Below, piece by piece: positions 1-6,543 of a stretch of DNA of 17,181 nt (its first letter is position 1; each line of letters opens with the position of its first letter). The stretch is from an uncultured Clostridia bacterium. GTDB taxonomy: Bacteria; Bacillota; Clostridia; Oscillospirales; CAG-272. Position numbers and translations under genes: made by a program. Where the stretch lies: contig CALCTA010000090.1 of the NCBI GenBank assembly GCA_937893945.1, positions 1 through 17,181 on the forward strand, written 5' to 3'. A model generated the notes under the pieces. The model did no database searches, had not been told where the DNA came from, and saw only the letters and a list, made by a program, of their open reading frames with translations.

Positions 1-407
1 CTCTTAATATACTCAAAAACACTTACCTTGAATTCCTCATCAACCTCTGTCCAATGCTGATTGAGCATTGACTTGAAGCCCTCGCTCTCGTCATATCCCA
101 AAAATTCGCCCACGTTCTCTGCCGTAGCCGTCCTTGAAAGCTCCTCGTCGCAAAGATAGATCTTGTTACCAAGGCGAATGGGATAGTTTATAAGATGCTG
201 TACTTGATTTGTTTTCTCTGTCTCGCTCGGCTTGTTATCATCTGTAGGCGCTTCGGTAGGAGTTTTATCTTCTGTATGCTGATCTTCTTTTACGGGTGGC
301 TGCTCGGTGTCGGCAGGAAAATGATCGCAGCTGCTAAAAGAAAGCACACTTAAAACAGCAAGCACGAGGCTCAAAGCCACCAAAAAGCTTTTTAGCTTGA
401 TCTTCAT
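1..407 (-). CDS. Lipoprotein, third gene of sigma/anti-sigma operon (partial, C-terminus outside window)
   Basis: The gene starts at ATG 407 behind an AAGGAGAAAG ribosome site and runs off the window edge after 135 codons. Residues 1-27 form a lipoprotein signal: lysines at 2, 4 and 6, a hydrophobic core, and FSSC with Cys27 as the lipidation site. The Phe at -3 is not ideal but is tolerated. Residues 28-70 are a hydrophilic Pro/Thr/Glu/Asp-rich linker. Residues 77-106 (IRLGNKIYLCDEELSRTATA, then ENVGEFLG) closely resemble residues 110-139 of the anti-sigma factor upstream, and a later VFEYIK resembles its AFEYLS. The protein is therefore probably anchored on the outer face of the membrane and carries the same extracellular domain. 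It lies 39 bases after the anti-sigma stop, in the same operon. No enzymatic function is recognised. Confidence 0.8.
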   Translation of the reverse strand, partial: MKIKLKSFLVALSLVLAVLSVLSFSSCDHFPADTEQPPVKEDQHTEDKTPTEAPTDDNKPSETEKTNQVQHLINYPIRLGNKIYLCDEELSRTATAENVGEFLGYDESEGFKSMLNQHWTEVDEEFKVSVFEYIK

Positions 408-446
408 AATCTTTCTCCTTTCGTTTCATTGAAAAATTGTTTTAAT

Positions 447-1376
447 TTACTTCATTCCCATCAAGGAACGGAGTTCTTCGTTTTGCTCTTCTGTCAATAT
501 ATACCCCCCTGCACCGAAGGTTAGTGTGCCGGTTCCTGCTATATATTCGTATTCTAAATACGTTTTATCCTCCAAGGTTACTCGAATATATCGGCGCTTA
601 TTGGTTGGTTTCCCGCTATTGAAAATATAGTCATTAATATACTCTGAGCTATACTTCTCGTTTGCGGTCAACTCCTTCAGGAATTCTATGAAGCCCTCGA
701 CGTTGTCAGAAGCAACAAATTTTATATAATCCACATCGGTCATAAGCGAGGGATCAAGAAGTCCGTCATCAACGCCGACTTCAACAGCCCTTTCTAAAAG
801 TACCGCTGGGTATTCTTCATTGCCTTCATCCAAGTTATATCTAAAGAATACGTACACATAAAATTTGTTATTGTATGGAACTATGATCCTTTGCTTTTTG
901 TTATCATCAGATAGATACTCAAAAGCATACAGATCAGGCACCAATTCTTCACCCGAAGGAACAACTCCCAAAAAATCGCCCACGTTTTTTTCTGTTGCTA
1001 TTTTTGATAGTTCAGTATCAGGATAATAGGCTTTTCCATCAAAATTAATTCCCTTTAAATCTAACTCTATTGATGGAACAGACGGCTCAGTTGCTGTAGG
1101 CTTATCTGTTACTATAGGCAAAGTAGCGTTGTTATCGGTAGGCTGATCCGTGCTTATGGGCAGATCATCGGGCGGCGCTTTAAAAAGCTGCTCTGAGATG
1201 AGGAAAACGCTTGTAACGGTCAGGACGAGGCTTGCGGCGATCGCAGACCATTTTAGTATCACGGGCGCTAACTTGCGCTTCGTCTTTCTGCTCAGCTCTT
1301 CCTTTCTCTTAAGATGCTCTGCCAGCAGGTCGCTGTCAAGACAGCTGATGGCATCCATCAAAAGCTCGTTATTCAT
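447..1376 (-). CDS. Single-pass membrane anti-sigma factor (putative)
   Basis: This is a 309-residue protein with a charged cytoplasmic N-terminus (1-42), one transmembrane helix (about 43-62), a Thr/Pro-rich linker (about 68-102) and an extracytoplasmic C-terminal domain. No known catalytic motif was seen. Its start overlaps the stop of the ECF sigma gene as ATGA, the usual coupling of sigma and anti-sigma genes. The topology also fits an anti-sigma factor: the N-terminus would hold the sigma factor and the outer domain would sense a signal. The N-terminal region lacks the HxxxCxxC signature of zinc anti-sigma domains, so it belongs to another anti-sigma class. Residues 110-139 match the lipoprotein encoded downstream. 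The role is inferred mainly from position and topology; the sequence itself has no diagnostic motif. Confidence 0.75.
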   Translation of the reverse strand: MNNELLMDAISCLDSDLLAEHLKRKEELSRKTKRKLAPVILKWSAIAASLVLTVTSVFLISEQLFKAPPDDLPISTDQPTDNNATLPIVTDKPTATEPSVPSIELDLKGINFDGKAYYPDTELSKIATEKNVGDFLGVVPSGEELVPDLYAFEYLSDDNKKQRIIVPYNNKFYVYVFFRYNLDEGNEEYPAVLLERAVEVGVDDGLLDPSLMTDVDYIKFVASDNVEGFIEFLKELTANEKYSSEYINDYIFNSGKPTNKRRYIRVTLEDKTYLEYEYIAGTGTLTFGAGGYILTEEQNEELRSLMGMK

Positions 1377-1963
1377 ATATAAATATCATTCCTTTCCAAA
1401 TATACTTTGAGATCCTTTCTTATTCTCTCAAGTTCTCTGTAGATCGTGGCTACCGAAACTGAAAGCTCGGTTGCAATTTTCTCGACAGGCTCGGCAAAGT
1501 AGAAGCGCTCAATAAAAATATACCTTCTGCGCTCGGGCAATTCCCTCAAAAATGCGTTAATTACCTTTCCTATCTCTGCAGCATCGCGCTCGTTCACGGG
1601 AGAAGCCTCGTTTTGCAAGCTATCGCGGAGCTCATCCATTGAGACCGTAAGCTCGGACGGAACTCGCCTTTGGCTCGTTTTTTGCTTGTACTTATTGATA
1701 GCCACGCGGCGCATGATCTCTGTCAGATATGCAGGCAAGACGCGAGGTCTTGTCGGTGGGATAGAGCTCCATACTCTTACGTAGGTATCGTTTTTGCACT
1801 CCTCGCAATCCATTCTGTCAGAAAGAAGGTTATAGGCAATTCTGAACAGCATTCTGCCGTATTTTTTATCGGTCTCTTCTATCGCGCTTTCGTCGCGCTG
1901 CCAATACAGATCGATTATCTGCTTATCTGTCAAAAAAGCATCTTTATCATAAGATCGACTCAT
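1373..1963 (-). CDS. ECF-type RNA polymerase sigma factor
   Basis: The product is a 196-residue sigma-70-family factor with only regions 2 and 4. Region 2 spans about 17-93 and includes DCEECKNDTYVRVW (the region 2.2 core-binding helix) and YLTEIMRRVAINKYK. Region 4 spans about 130-190, with LRELPERRRYIFIERFYF followed by a helix-turn-helix at about 158-184 (EPVEKIATELSVSVATIYRE). I place the start at ATG 1963. The apparent upstream extension from a TTG at 1981 is simply the ribosome site AGGAAAGGAGG read as codons. The gene overlaps the anti-sigma gene as ATGA. The region 2.2 helix carries a CxxC pair (Cys53, Cys56). The regulon cannot be read from this window. Confidence 0.92.
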   Translation of the reverse strand: MSRSYDKDAFLTDKQIIDLYWQRDESAIEETDKKYGRMLFRIAYNLLSDRMDCEECKNDTYVRVWSSIPPTRPRVLPAYLTEIMRRVAINKYKQKTSQRRVPSELTVSMDELRDSLQNEASPVNERDAAEIGKVINAFLRELPERRRYIFIERFYFAEPVEKIATELSVSVATIYRELERIRKDLKVYLERNDIYI

Positions 1964-1985
1964 ATTGCCTCCTTTCCTCAAGCCT

Positions 1986-1999
1986 TGAAAACGTCTTCA
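1986..1999. promoter_or_regulatory. Imperfect palindrome just upstream of the sigma-gene ribosome site
   Basis: TGAAAACGTCTTCA matches its own reverse complement at 12 of 14 positions. It lies in the leader, about 22 bases before the start codon. It could be an operator or part of an ECF-type autoregulatory element. It is short and could be chance. Confidence 0.2.
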
Positions 2000-2074
2000 T
2001 AAAGGTATGACAAGATTTTTTTGAAATTTTCTCACTTTTCAGAAATTTTTTAATAAGCGAGTATATCTGATTTT

Positions 2075-2103
2075 ATTATATCGATAAACCCCAAAATTGT
2101 CAA
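2075..2103 (-). promoter_or_regulatory. Sigma-A promoter of the sigma/anti-sigma operon
   Basis: The -35 box is TTGACA (2098-2103) and the -10 box is TATAAT (2075-2080), with a 17-base spacer; both hexamers are perfect consensus on the minus strand. Transcription should start near 2068, leaving a leader of about 105 A/T-rich bases before ATG 1963. It begins just after the terminator of the VOC operon. A housekeeping promoter in front of an ECF gene suggests constitutive basal supply, with control through the anti-sigma factor. Confidence 0.85.
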
Positions 2104-2107
2104 TCAT

Positions 2108-2136
2108 AAGTAAAAGCCCCGACACCGTCGGGGCTT
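2108..2136 (-). terminator. Rho-independent terminator of the DUF4349/GH43/VOC operon
   Basis: There is a perfect 10-bp stem, AAGCCCCGAC and GTCGGGGCTT, with a 3-base loop (2114-2136). On the minus strand it is followed by TTTTACTT. It lies 6 bases after the VOC gene stop. Confidence 0.9.
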
Positions 2137-2142
2137 GTGTGC

Positions 2143-2547
2143 TTATACTTCTTTAAAAAACTCGACCTGCTCGCCGTCGTTGCCGATGACGAATGCCATT
2201 CTTATCGTAATATCCTCAGGGTCCGCCTTGATAGGAATAGTCTTAGGCGCAGTCTTAGGGAGAAATCCCGCCGCGAGCGCGCACTCGTAAGCCGCATCTA
2301 CGTCATCTACACAGAACGCAAAGTGCTGCCACTTGCCGTTTACGCTATAATCGTCAGAGCCGTTTGCGAACATCTCGATCCTTCCGCCGTCGCCAACATC
2401 AAGCATTACAACAAGTCCGTCGCCCTCGCCCCAGCGCACTGCCTCGCGCATACCGAGCGCCTTATACATCTGAAGGCTCTTTTCTATATCCTTACACTTG
2501 AGGGCTATATGGTGAAAGCCCATACCCTTTACTATCTCATTTGCCAT
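2143..2547 (-). CDS. VOC (glyoxalase/bleomycin-resistance fold) protein
   Basis: This 134-residue protein has the paired beta-alpha-beta-beta-beta pattern of the vicinal-oxygen-chelate superfamily. Candidate metal ligands sit where the family places them: His13 in FHHIAL, Glu58 in RIEMF, His75 in QHFAF and Glu129 in QVEFF. The family includes glyoxalase I, dioxygenases, epimerases and fosfomycin-type resistance proteins; nothing here fixes the substrate. I chose ATG 2547 because it sits one base after the GH43 stop (TGA-T-ATG) and puts the first strand close to the N-terminus. An in-frame ATG at 2571 would overlap the GH43 gene and has no better ribosome site. It is the last gene of its operon and is probably made by coupling to GH43. 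Confidence 0.82.
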   Translation of the reverse strand: MANEIVKGMGFHHIALKCKDIEKSLQMYKALGMREAVRWGEGDGLVVMLDVGDGGRIEMFANGSDDYSVNGKWQHFAFCVDDVDAAYECALAAGFLPKTAPKTIPIKADPEDITIRMAFVIGNDGEQVEFFKEV

Positions 2548-2548
2548 A

Positions 2549-3457
2549 TCAGATACCGTTCCATTCGTCAACCCAGTTAACTCTGAGGTTGTTGTCGGGG
2601 AGAATGTCTATCTTGAGGATACTGTATCCCGAGGTCTTGAGATCGTTCGGATGCCAGTGGTCGAGCATCAGGTAGAAGTCGCCGTTTACCTCAAATATGT
2701 ACGCGCTCTGACCGTCGAAGGTGGTCTCCATCTTCTCGCCGCGGCAGGGGTTGTCGATAAGCTTCCACTTGCCAAGGAAATGCTCGCATCTTGCAAAGAG
2801 CGCCTGGTTGGGATCCCAACCCGTGCAGCCCGAGGAGATCATATAGTACATACCCTCGTGCCAGAAGAATGCGGGGGCTTCTCTTTCCTGATCGATAAGA
2901 ATAGAAACGTAAAAGCCGTCAACGTCGGTGTAATCGTCGTTAAGGCGAGAGAGGTTCATCGTCTTGTTCCAATCCTTAGAGTGCGCAAGGTACGCAACAC
3001 CGTCTCTGTCCTTGTAGATAGTCATATCGCGAGAATCCTGCTTGTTGGGCTGCTTCGCAAAGAGAAGCTTGAAAGGACCTACGGGCGTATCGGATACCGC
3101 TACAGCGATACCGCCGTAAACGTAATCCGCGCTGTCAGCATGCGCCCAGAGAACGAAATTCTTGTTCTTCTCGTTGTATATTACCTTCGGGCGCTCAAGC
3201 ACCTTCTTGTAGTAAAGCGGACTTTCGGGATCATTCTTGTCGCTCTCAAGCGCAAGTCCCTCGTACTTCCAATCGCGAAGATTTTTTGAGGAATAGCAGG
3301 ACACGCCGATAACGTCAACTCTCGTCGTTCCGGGGCAGTTATCCGCGCCCTTGTGCTCGCCGTACCAATAATAAGTACCCTCGTGCTCTATGATACAGCC
3401 GCCGTGAGCCTGAATGTCGTTGCCGTCAATATCCTTCCATATAGTTCCGTTTTTCAT
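2549..3457 (-). CDS. Glycoside hydrolase family 43, exo-beta-1,3-galactanase-like (subfamily 24 type)
   Basis: This 302-residue protein is a single five-bladed beta-propeller domain with no signal peptide and no carbohydrate-binding module, so it is probably cytoplasmic. The start at 3457 follows an AAGGAG site. Motifs in order are QAHGG (16-20) with YYWYGE (29-34), ERPKV (89-93), SRDMTIYKDRDG (142-153), REAPA with Glu193, and TTFDGQSAY with Gln250. The usual GH43 Asp base in blade 1 is replaced by the AHGG segment. As I recall, the Phanerochaete 1,3-galactanase Pc1,3Gal43A uses Glu102, Glu208 and Gln263. The spacing of Glu89, Glu193 and Gln250 here is nearly the same (104 and 57 residues against 106 and 55). 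The likely action is removal of galactose from beta-1,3-galactan of arabinogalactan fragments. Specificity is inference. Confidence 0.85.
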   Translation of the reverse strand: MKNGTIWKDIDGNDIQAHGGCIIEHEGTYYWYGEHKGADNCPGTTRVDVIGVSCYSSKNLRDWKYEGLALESDKNDPESPLYYKKVLERPKVIYNEKNKNFVLWAHADSADYVYGGIAVAVSDTPVGPFKLLFAKQPNKQDSRDMTIYKDRDGVAYLAHSKDWNKTMNLSRLNDDYTDVDGFYVSILIDQEREAPAFFWHEGMYYMISSGCTGWDPNQALFARCEHFLGKWKLIDNPCRGEKMETTFDGQSAYIFEVNGDFYLMLDHWHPNDLKTSGYSILKIDILPDNNLRVNWVDEWNGI

Positions 3458-3500
3458 TTCGTTCTCCTTACAGTTCGTTAAACATATTATTTTTCAGCTT

Positions 3501-4028
3501 TTATTCGTTATAATCGTAGATCTTGCAGGCGTACGTCAAGGAAGGAGCTTTATCTCCCTCGATAAACACGAGATAGAACTCGTCTCCGTGGCTCGTGTAG
3601 GAATATGTAAGGTCGTCCACCTCGACTTCTCCCGAGTCGCGAAACTCAAAGACACTGACAAAACGCGAGTGTCTGCCCGTGTACTTTATCTTCTCGGTCA
3701 TATAGACGACCTTGTCGGTCTTGACCGTGAACATCCCCTTTTTTATCTTTCTCACGCTCGCGTGAGAAAGGAAATACATTAAGAAGAACACACCCGGAAG
3801 AATAGCTATACCTAAAACGCTGATGAACGAGAGAAATATTTCAAGAGCTCCTCTTTGCTCGGTGATGTCATTTATTAAAAAATCCACGAGCATAGCCAGT
3901 ACCGGCAGCACTAAAACCGTCGAAGCCACTCCGAAGTAAAGAAGAAGCTTTTTATTTCCGCCCGAGAGTGTCAGAAGCTCTTCCTTGACGCTTTCTCTCG
4001 TTATAACAGTCTGAGTGAGCTTTGCCAT
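3501..4028 (-). CDS. Two-TM membrane protein of unknown function
   Basis: This 175-residue protein has two hydrophobic helices (about 27-52 and 61-88) followed by a soluble, beta-rich C-terminal part (about 95-175), which from its alternating pattern could be a PH-like domain. The KK/RK residues after helix 2 suggest that both ends face the cytoplasm. The start overlaps the stop of the DUF4349 gene by one base (TAATG), with an AGGTGG site 7 bases upstream, so translation is coupled. I recognise no family. Its fixed pairing with the DUF4349 lipoprotein suggests that the two act together in the membrane. GH43 follows after 43 bases. Confidence 0.75.
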   Translation of the reverse strand: MAKLTQTVITRESVKEELLTLSGGNKKLLLYFGVASTVLVLPVLAMLVDFLINDITEQRGALEIFLSFISVLGIAILPGVFFLMYFLSHASVRKIKKGMFTVKTDKVVYMTEKIKYTGRHSRFVSVFEFRDSGEVEVDDLTYSYTSHGDEFYLVFIEGDKAPSLTYACKIYDYNE

Positions 4029-4750
4029 TATTCTGCCACCTGAGCTTTTTTCTTTTTGTTCTTCTTGAGGATCACCAATACGACAACTATCGCAACTATG
4101 ACAAAGGTGGGATACAGAGCGAACATAGCGATTATTACTACAAATGCCATAACGTTATCAAGGGTTGTGGGAGCTTGATAAACATCGACCTCTATCGTTG
4201 CGTATTTAGAATCAGCCATTGCGGCGTCTATACGGTTTATCTTCTTGGTTATCTCGGAAATCTGGTCAGCGATGTCCATTCTGTCCTTTGCGCTAAGGCT
4301 GCTGTCGTCAAGCATGCCCGCAAGAAGCGCCGCCTTTGTCTCAAGCGCCTTTTTCTCTACTGCCGCGTCGACTCCGTTTGTCGATGCATCGGTAGCATCG
4401 TCTCTCAAATATTCGACGTTGCTGTTGTCCTCTATATAGTCGATAAAGGCGTCCGCGTTTTTCTGAGGAATGCGGTAAACAGCCGAGAAACGAGTACATT
4501 CACCGCTACTGTAAGAGGCATCTCTATCCTCGGAATATCCGTCAAGAGCCTCGCATTTTGCATCGAGAGAATTTCTAAAGCCTTCAACAGATTCTACCTC
4601 TGTCTCTATATCAAAGGAATGAAGCAGAACGGGTATCTGGTCGCCTGCGGATTCTTCGCGCTCATAGTCCGAGTCTGCCGAGCATGCTGCAAGCGACAGG
4701 CAAACGATAGCCGCGATAATTGCGAGTAAAATTCTGATGTACTTTTTCAT
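4028..4750 (-). CDS. DUF4349-family lipoprotein with C-terminal TM helix
   Basis: This 240-residue protein starts at ATG 4750, 8 bases after AAAGGAGG; the possible ATG at 4780 has no ribosome site. Residues 1-23 are a lipoprotein signal ending in LAAC (Cys23). An extracytoplasmic alpha/beta region follows (about 38-118, including a YRIPQKNADAFIDYI segment). Next comes a helical, coiled-coil-like stretch (about 127-180) and SKYATIEVDVYQ. A TM helix (about 200-228) ends in a lysine-rich tail. This order, with a coiled coil between two halves of a ferredoxin-like domain and a final TM, is that of DUF4349 proteins, whose function is unknown. It is the first gene of its operon. Confidence 0.85.
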   Translation of the reverse strand: MKKYIRILLAIIAAIVCLSLAACSADSDYEREESAGDQIPVLLHSFDIETEVESVEGFRNSLDAKCEALDGYSEDRDASYSSGECTRFSAVYRIPQKNADAFIDYIEDNSNVEYLRDDATDASTNGVDAAVEKKALETKAALLAGMLDDSSLSAKDRMDIADQISEITKKINRIDAAMADSKYATIEVDVYQAPTTLDNVMAFVVIIAMFALYPTFVIVAIVVVLVILKKNKKKKAQVAE

Positions 4751-4846
4751 AAAATTATCCTCCTTTATGGGTGTATCCATAATATATGTCGTAAATTTTC
4801 CAAAAAGGTTACCGTCTTTTTCAAAATTCCGTCAACTTTCCTTCCC

Positions 4847-4872
4847 TCTTTATGCTTATTATAGCATAAAGA
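4847..4872. promoter_or_regulatory. Inverted repeat centred on a -10 box (candidate operator)
   Basis: Perfect 9-bp arms TCTTTATGC and GCATAAAGA flank an 8-base centre. On the minus strand the centre contains the TATAAT of the DUF4349 operon promoter. No T-tract follows on either strand, so it does not look like a terminator. A protein bound here would cover the -10 region. Confidence 0.55.
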
Positions 4873-4886
4873 TGCGGTATTGTCAA
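4858..4886 (-). promoter_or_regulatory. Sigma-A promoter of the DUF4349/GH43/VOC operon
   Basis: The -35 box is TTGACA (4881-4886) and the -10 box is TATAAT (4858-4863), both perfect consensus with a 17-base spacer. The -35 box begins 8 bases after the stop of the upstream hydrolase gene. No terminator is visible between them, so read-through from the fatty-acid operon may also feed this operon. The leader is about 100 bases. Confidence 0.85.
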
Positions 4887-4894
4887 GAAAAGCC

Positions 4895-5902
4895 TCAGGA
4901 AAGCGGCTCGCCCACGGAAATCTCAAGCATTGCGAGAAAATCGGCTATCGCCCTGTCATACTGCTCGGGATATACGATGCGCAGCATCGAATGTCTTCCA
5001 TCCTCAAACCACACGAGCTTCTTATTCTCAGAGGGGCATTTGCCGAATATCTCCTTGGTGCGCGCTGGCAGAGAGTATATGTCTCCCGTACCGTGAAGCA
5101 TAAGCAGGGGCTTTTCGTACTTATCTATTACGTCAATAGGTCCTATCTTCAAGCTGTGCCCTGTCTTGCTCTTCATAACCGACTCTATCATTCCCATTAT
5201 GAAGGTAGGCTTCTTAAGCGCCTTCATGTGCAGATAGTAGCTCTCGTAGAAGTTGCAGTACATTCCGTCAGCAACGAGTGCGGTAAGACAGTCAGGCGCA
5301 TCCTCTGCGAGCATAGTGTAAAGTCCGCACGCCGAGCCTATGCAGATGCCGTGAAGAACTACCGACTTGACGCCGAAATCCTCTGTGAGAAGCTTTACCC
5401 ACCTAAGAGTATCGCGGCTCTCCGCAAATCCTGTGGTTATGTACTTTCCGCCGCTCTTTCCGTGAGCGCGCTGGTCTATGCAAAGCACGTTGTATCCGCT
5501 ATCCGCATAGGGCTTTGCGTAAAAGTAGCTGTAGATAAGATTATCGGTGCGCCCCGGGATAAGTATGACCGCGCGGTCGTGTCCGAAGTCATAATACTCG
5601 CCGTAAAGATCAAGTCCGTCCTCCGAGACTGTCTTGACCTCGGTCATACAGTCTGCATGCTCCTTTGCCCACGCGACACCCTGCTCATGCATTCTGCAAG
5701 ACTCATCGTCGGGGTGATGCCACTCTCTGTCCCAGCACTTTTCATTCTTTCGTACCATCGTGCTAAGATACACTATATAAGCCGTAAGCTTCAAGAGAGG
5801 ATACAGAAGTATAAGATTTACGCCCACGAAGACAACAAGCACGATAAGTGCTATATCAAGCGGCTGATTGTTAAAAATATTCAAAAAGGCAACTGAAGTC
5901 AT
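4895..5902 (-). CDS. Membrane-anchored alpha/beta hydrolase with Cys nucleophile motif
   Basis: This 335-residue alpha/beta-hydrolase has an N-terminal TM helix (about 17-37). Conserved parts are the RAVILIPG strand and oxyanion region, CIDQRAHGKSGG, and the nucleophile elbow HGICIG. Instead of the usual GxSxG Ser, the elbow has Cys187 (codon TGC). The rest of a triad is visible: Asp274 in LHGTGD and His304 in DGRHS. Cys at the elbow is known in dienelactone hydrolases; Ser is normal for lipases and thioesterases. It is the last gene of the fatty-acid operon. The start at ATG 5902 overlaps the acyltransferase stop as TGATG. A TTG at 5905 is better spaced from the AAAAGGAG site and would add one residue. 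The substrate is likely an acyl ester or thioester, by context only. Confidence 0.85.
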   Translation of the reverse strand: MTSVAFLNIFNNQPLDIALIVLVVFVGVNLILLYPLLKLTAYIVYLSTMVRKNEKCWDREWHHPDDESCRMHEQGVAWAKEHADCMTEVKTVSEDGLDLYGEYYDFGHDRAVILIPGRTDNLIYSYFYAKPYADSGYNVLCIDQRAHGKSGGKYITTGFAESRDTLRWVKLLTEDFGVKSVVLHGICIGSACGLYTMLAEDAPDCLTALVADGMYCNFYESYYLHMKALKKPTFIMGMIESVMKSKTGHSLKIGPIDVIDKYEKPLLMLHGTGDIYSLPARTKEIFGKCPSENKKLVWFEDGRHSMLRIVYPEQYDRAIADFLAMLEISVGEPLS

Positions 5903-6543
5903 CAATGCTGCTTTCTCCTTTTAGTTTGTTTGCGATGCTCAAGCTCATCTCGAAGCTCAAGGCATTTTTTATAAACGATATCGTTAAGAGCCATTATCTC
6001 CTCTCGCGTGGGGTCCTCGCTCTTGCAATGATCCCAGAGGTCGATAGGCTTGCCTATAATAAGATGAACTCGCTTGAATATTCCGTACTGTCCGTCTGTG
6101 ATGACAGGAATTATCGGTGCTTCGGCACGCAGAGCGATAAGCACGTAGCTCGGCTTGAACTCGTCCATACTGCCATCCTCACTTATGTACGCCTCGGGAT
6201 ATATCTGTACTATTTTGTCCTTTTCAAGCACCTTGACGCTATCGTCCATAAATCGCAGAGACATAACGTCTCTATCCGAGACTATGCCGCCAAAGAATCT
6301 CATTCCCCAGCGTATGCGCTTTGAATTCTGTGGCCAATACACCACGTAGAGCTTGCGGAACGGGAAAAGAAAGAGGTTGACCATATAGTCGAAAACGCTG
6401 AAATGGTTGGATACTATCAGCGCTCTGCCTCGCACTCTCCTTCCCTGCACACGTCTGTCCTCGTAGTAGGTCTTTCTTTTGAATACGAGCAGCTGTACGG
6501 GCCACGCCGATATCAGCGCGAGCCATCTGAAAAGTTCATGCAT
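5902..6543 (-). CDS. plsC: PlsC-type lysophospholipid/1-acylglycerol-3-phosphate acyltransferase
   Basis: This 213-residue protein has the PlsC/LPLAT fold. Motif I is NHFSVFD, with the catalytic HX4D pair His47 and Asp52. RFFGGIVSDRD follows as motif II. Motif III reads IYPEAY (Glu117) in place of the usual FPEGTR, and PVITDG is motif IV. The hydrophobic N-terminus (about 7-21) should dip into the membrane. The family moves an acyl chain from acyl-ACP or acyl-CoA to lysophosphatidate or other lysolipids. Its gene overlaps the acyl ligase-ACP gene by 31 bases, which points to acyl-ACP made by that protein as the donor. The start at ATG 6543 follows AAAGGAG at 11 bases. The altered motif III may mean an unusual acceptor. 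The true substrate is uncertain. Confidence 0.87.
   Translation of the reverse strand: MHELFRWLALISAWPVQLLVFKRKTYYEDRRVQGRRVRGRALIVSNHFSVFDYMVNLFLFPFRKLYVVYWPQNSKRIRWGMRFFGGIVSDRDVMSLRFMDDSVKVLEKDKIVQIYPEAYISEDGSMDEFKPSYVLIALRAEAPIIPVITDGQYGIFKRVHLIIGKPIDLWDHCKSEDPTREEIMALNDIVYKKCLELRDELEHRKQTKRRKQH

Noticed and set aside
1964..1981. TTG start of the sigma gene at 1981 (extension MRKGGN)
   Set aside because: These codons are the AGGAAAGGAGG ribosome site itself; the same artefact occurs at 11527 (fakA) and 12950 (TM2-like gene).
2651..3289. Plus-strand open frame opposite the GH43 gene
   Set aside because: The minus frame carries complete GH43 motifs; the plus frame has none.
4847..4872. 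Inverted repeat read as a terminator for the fatty-acid operon
   Set aside because: No T-run follows the stem on either strand and the stem is A/T-rich; an operator is the better reading.
4880..5896. Long plus-strand open frame of 338 codons opposite the hydrolase gene
   Set aside because: It lies antisense to a gene with clear alpha/beta-hydrolase motifs, shows no recognisable domain, and fits a shadow frame of GC-biased codons.
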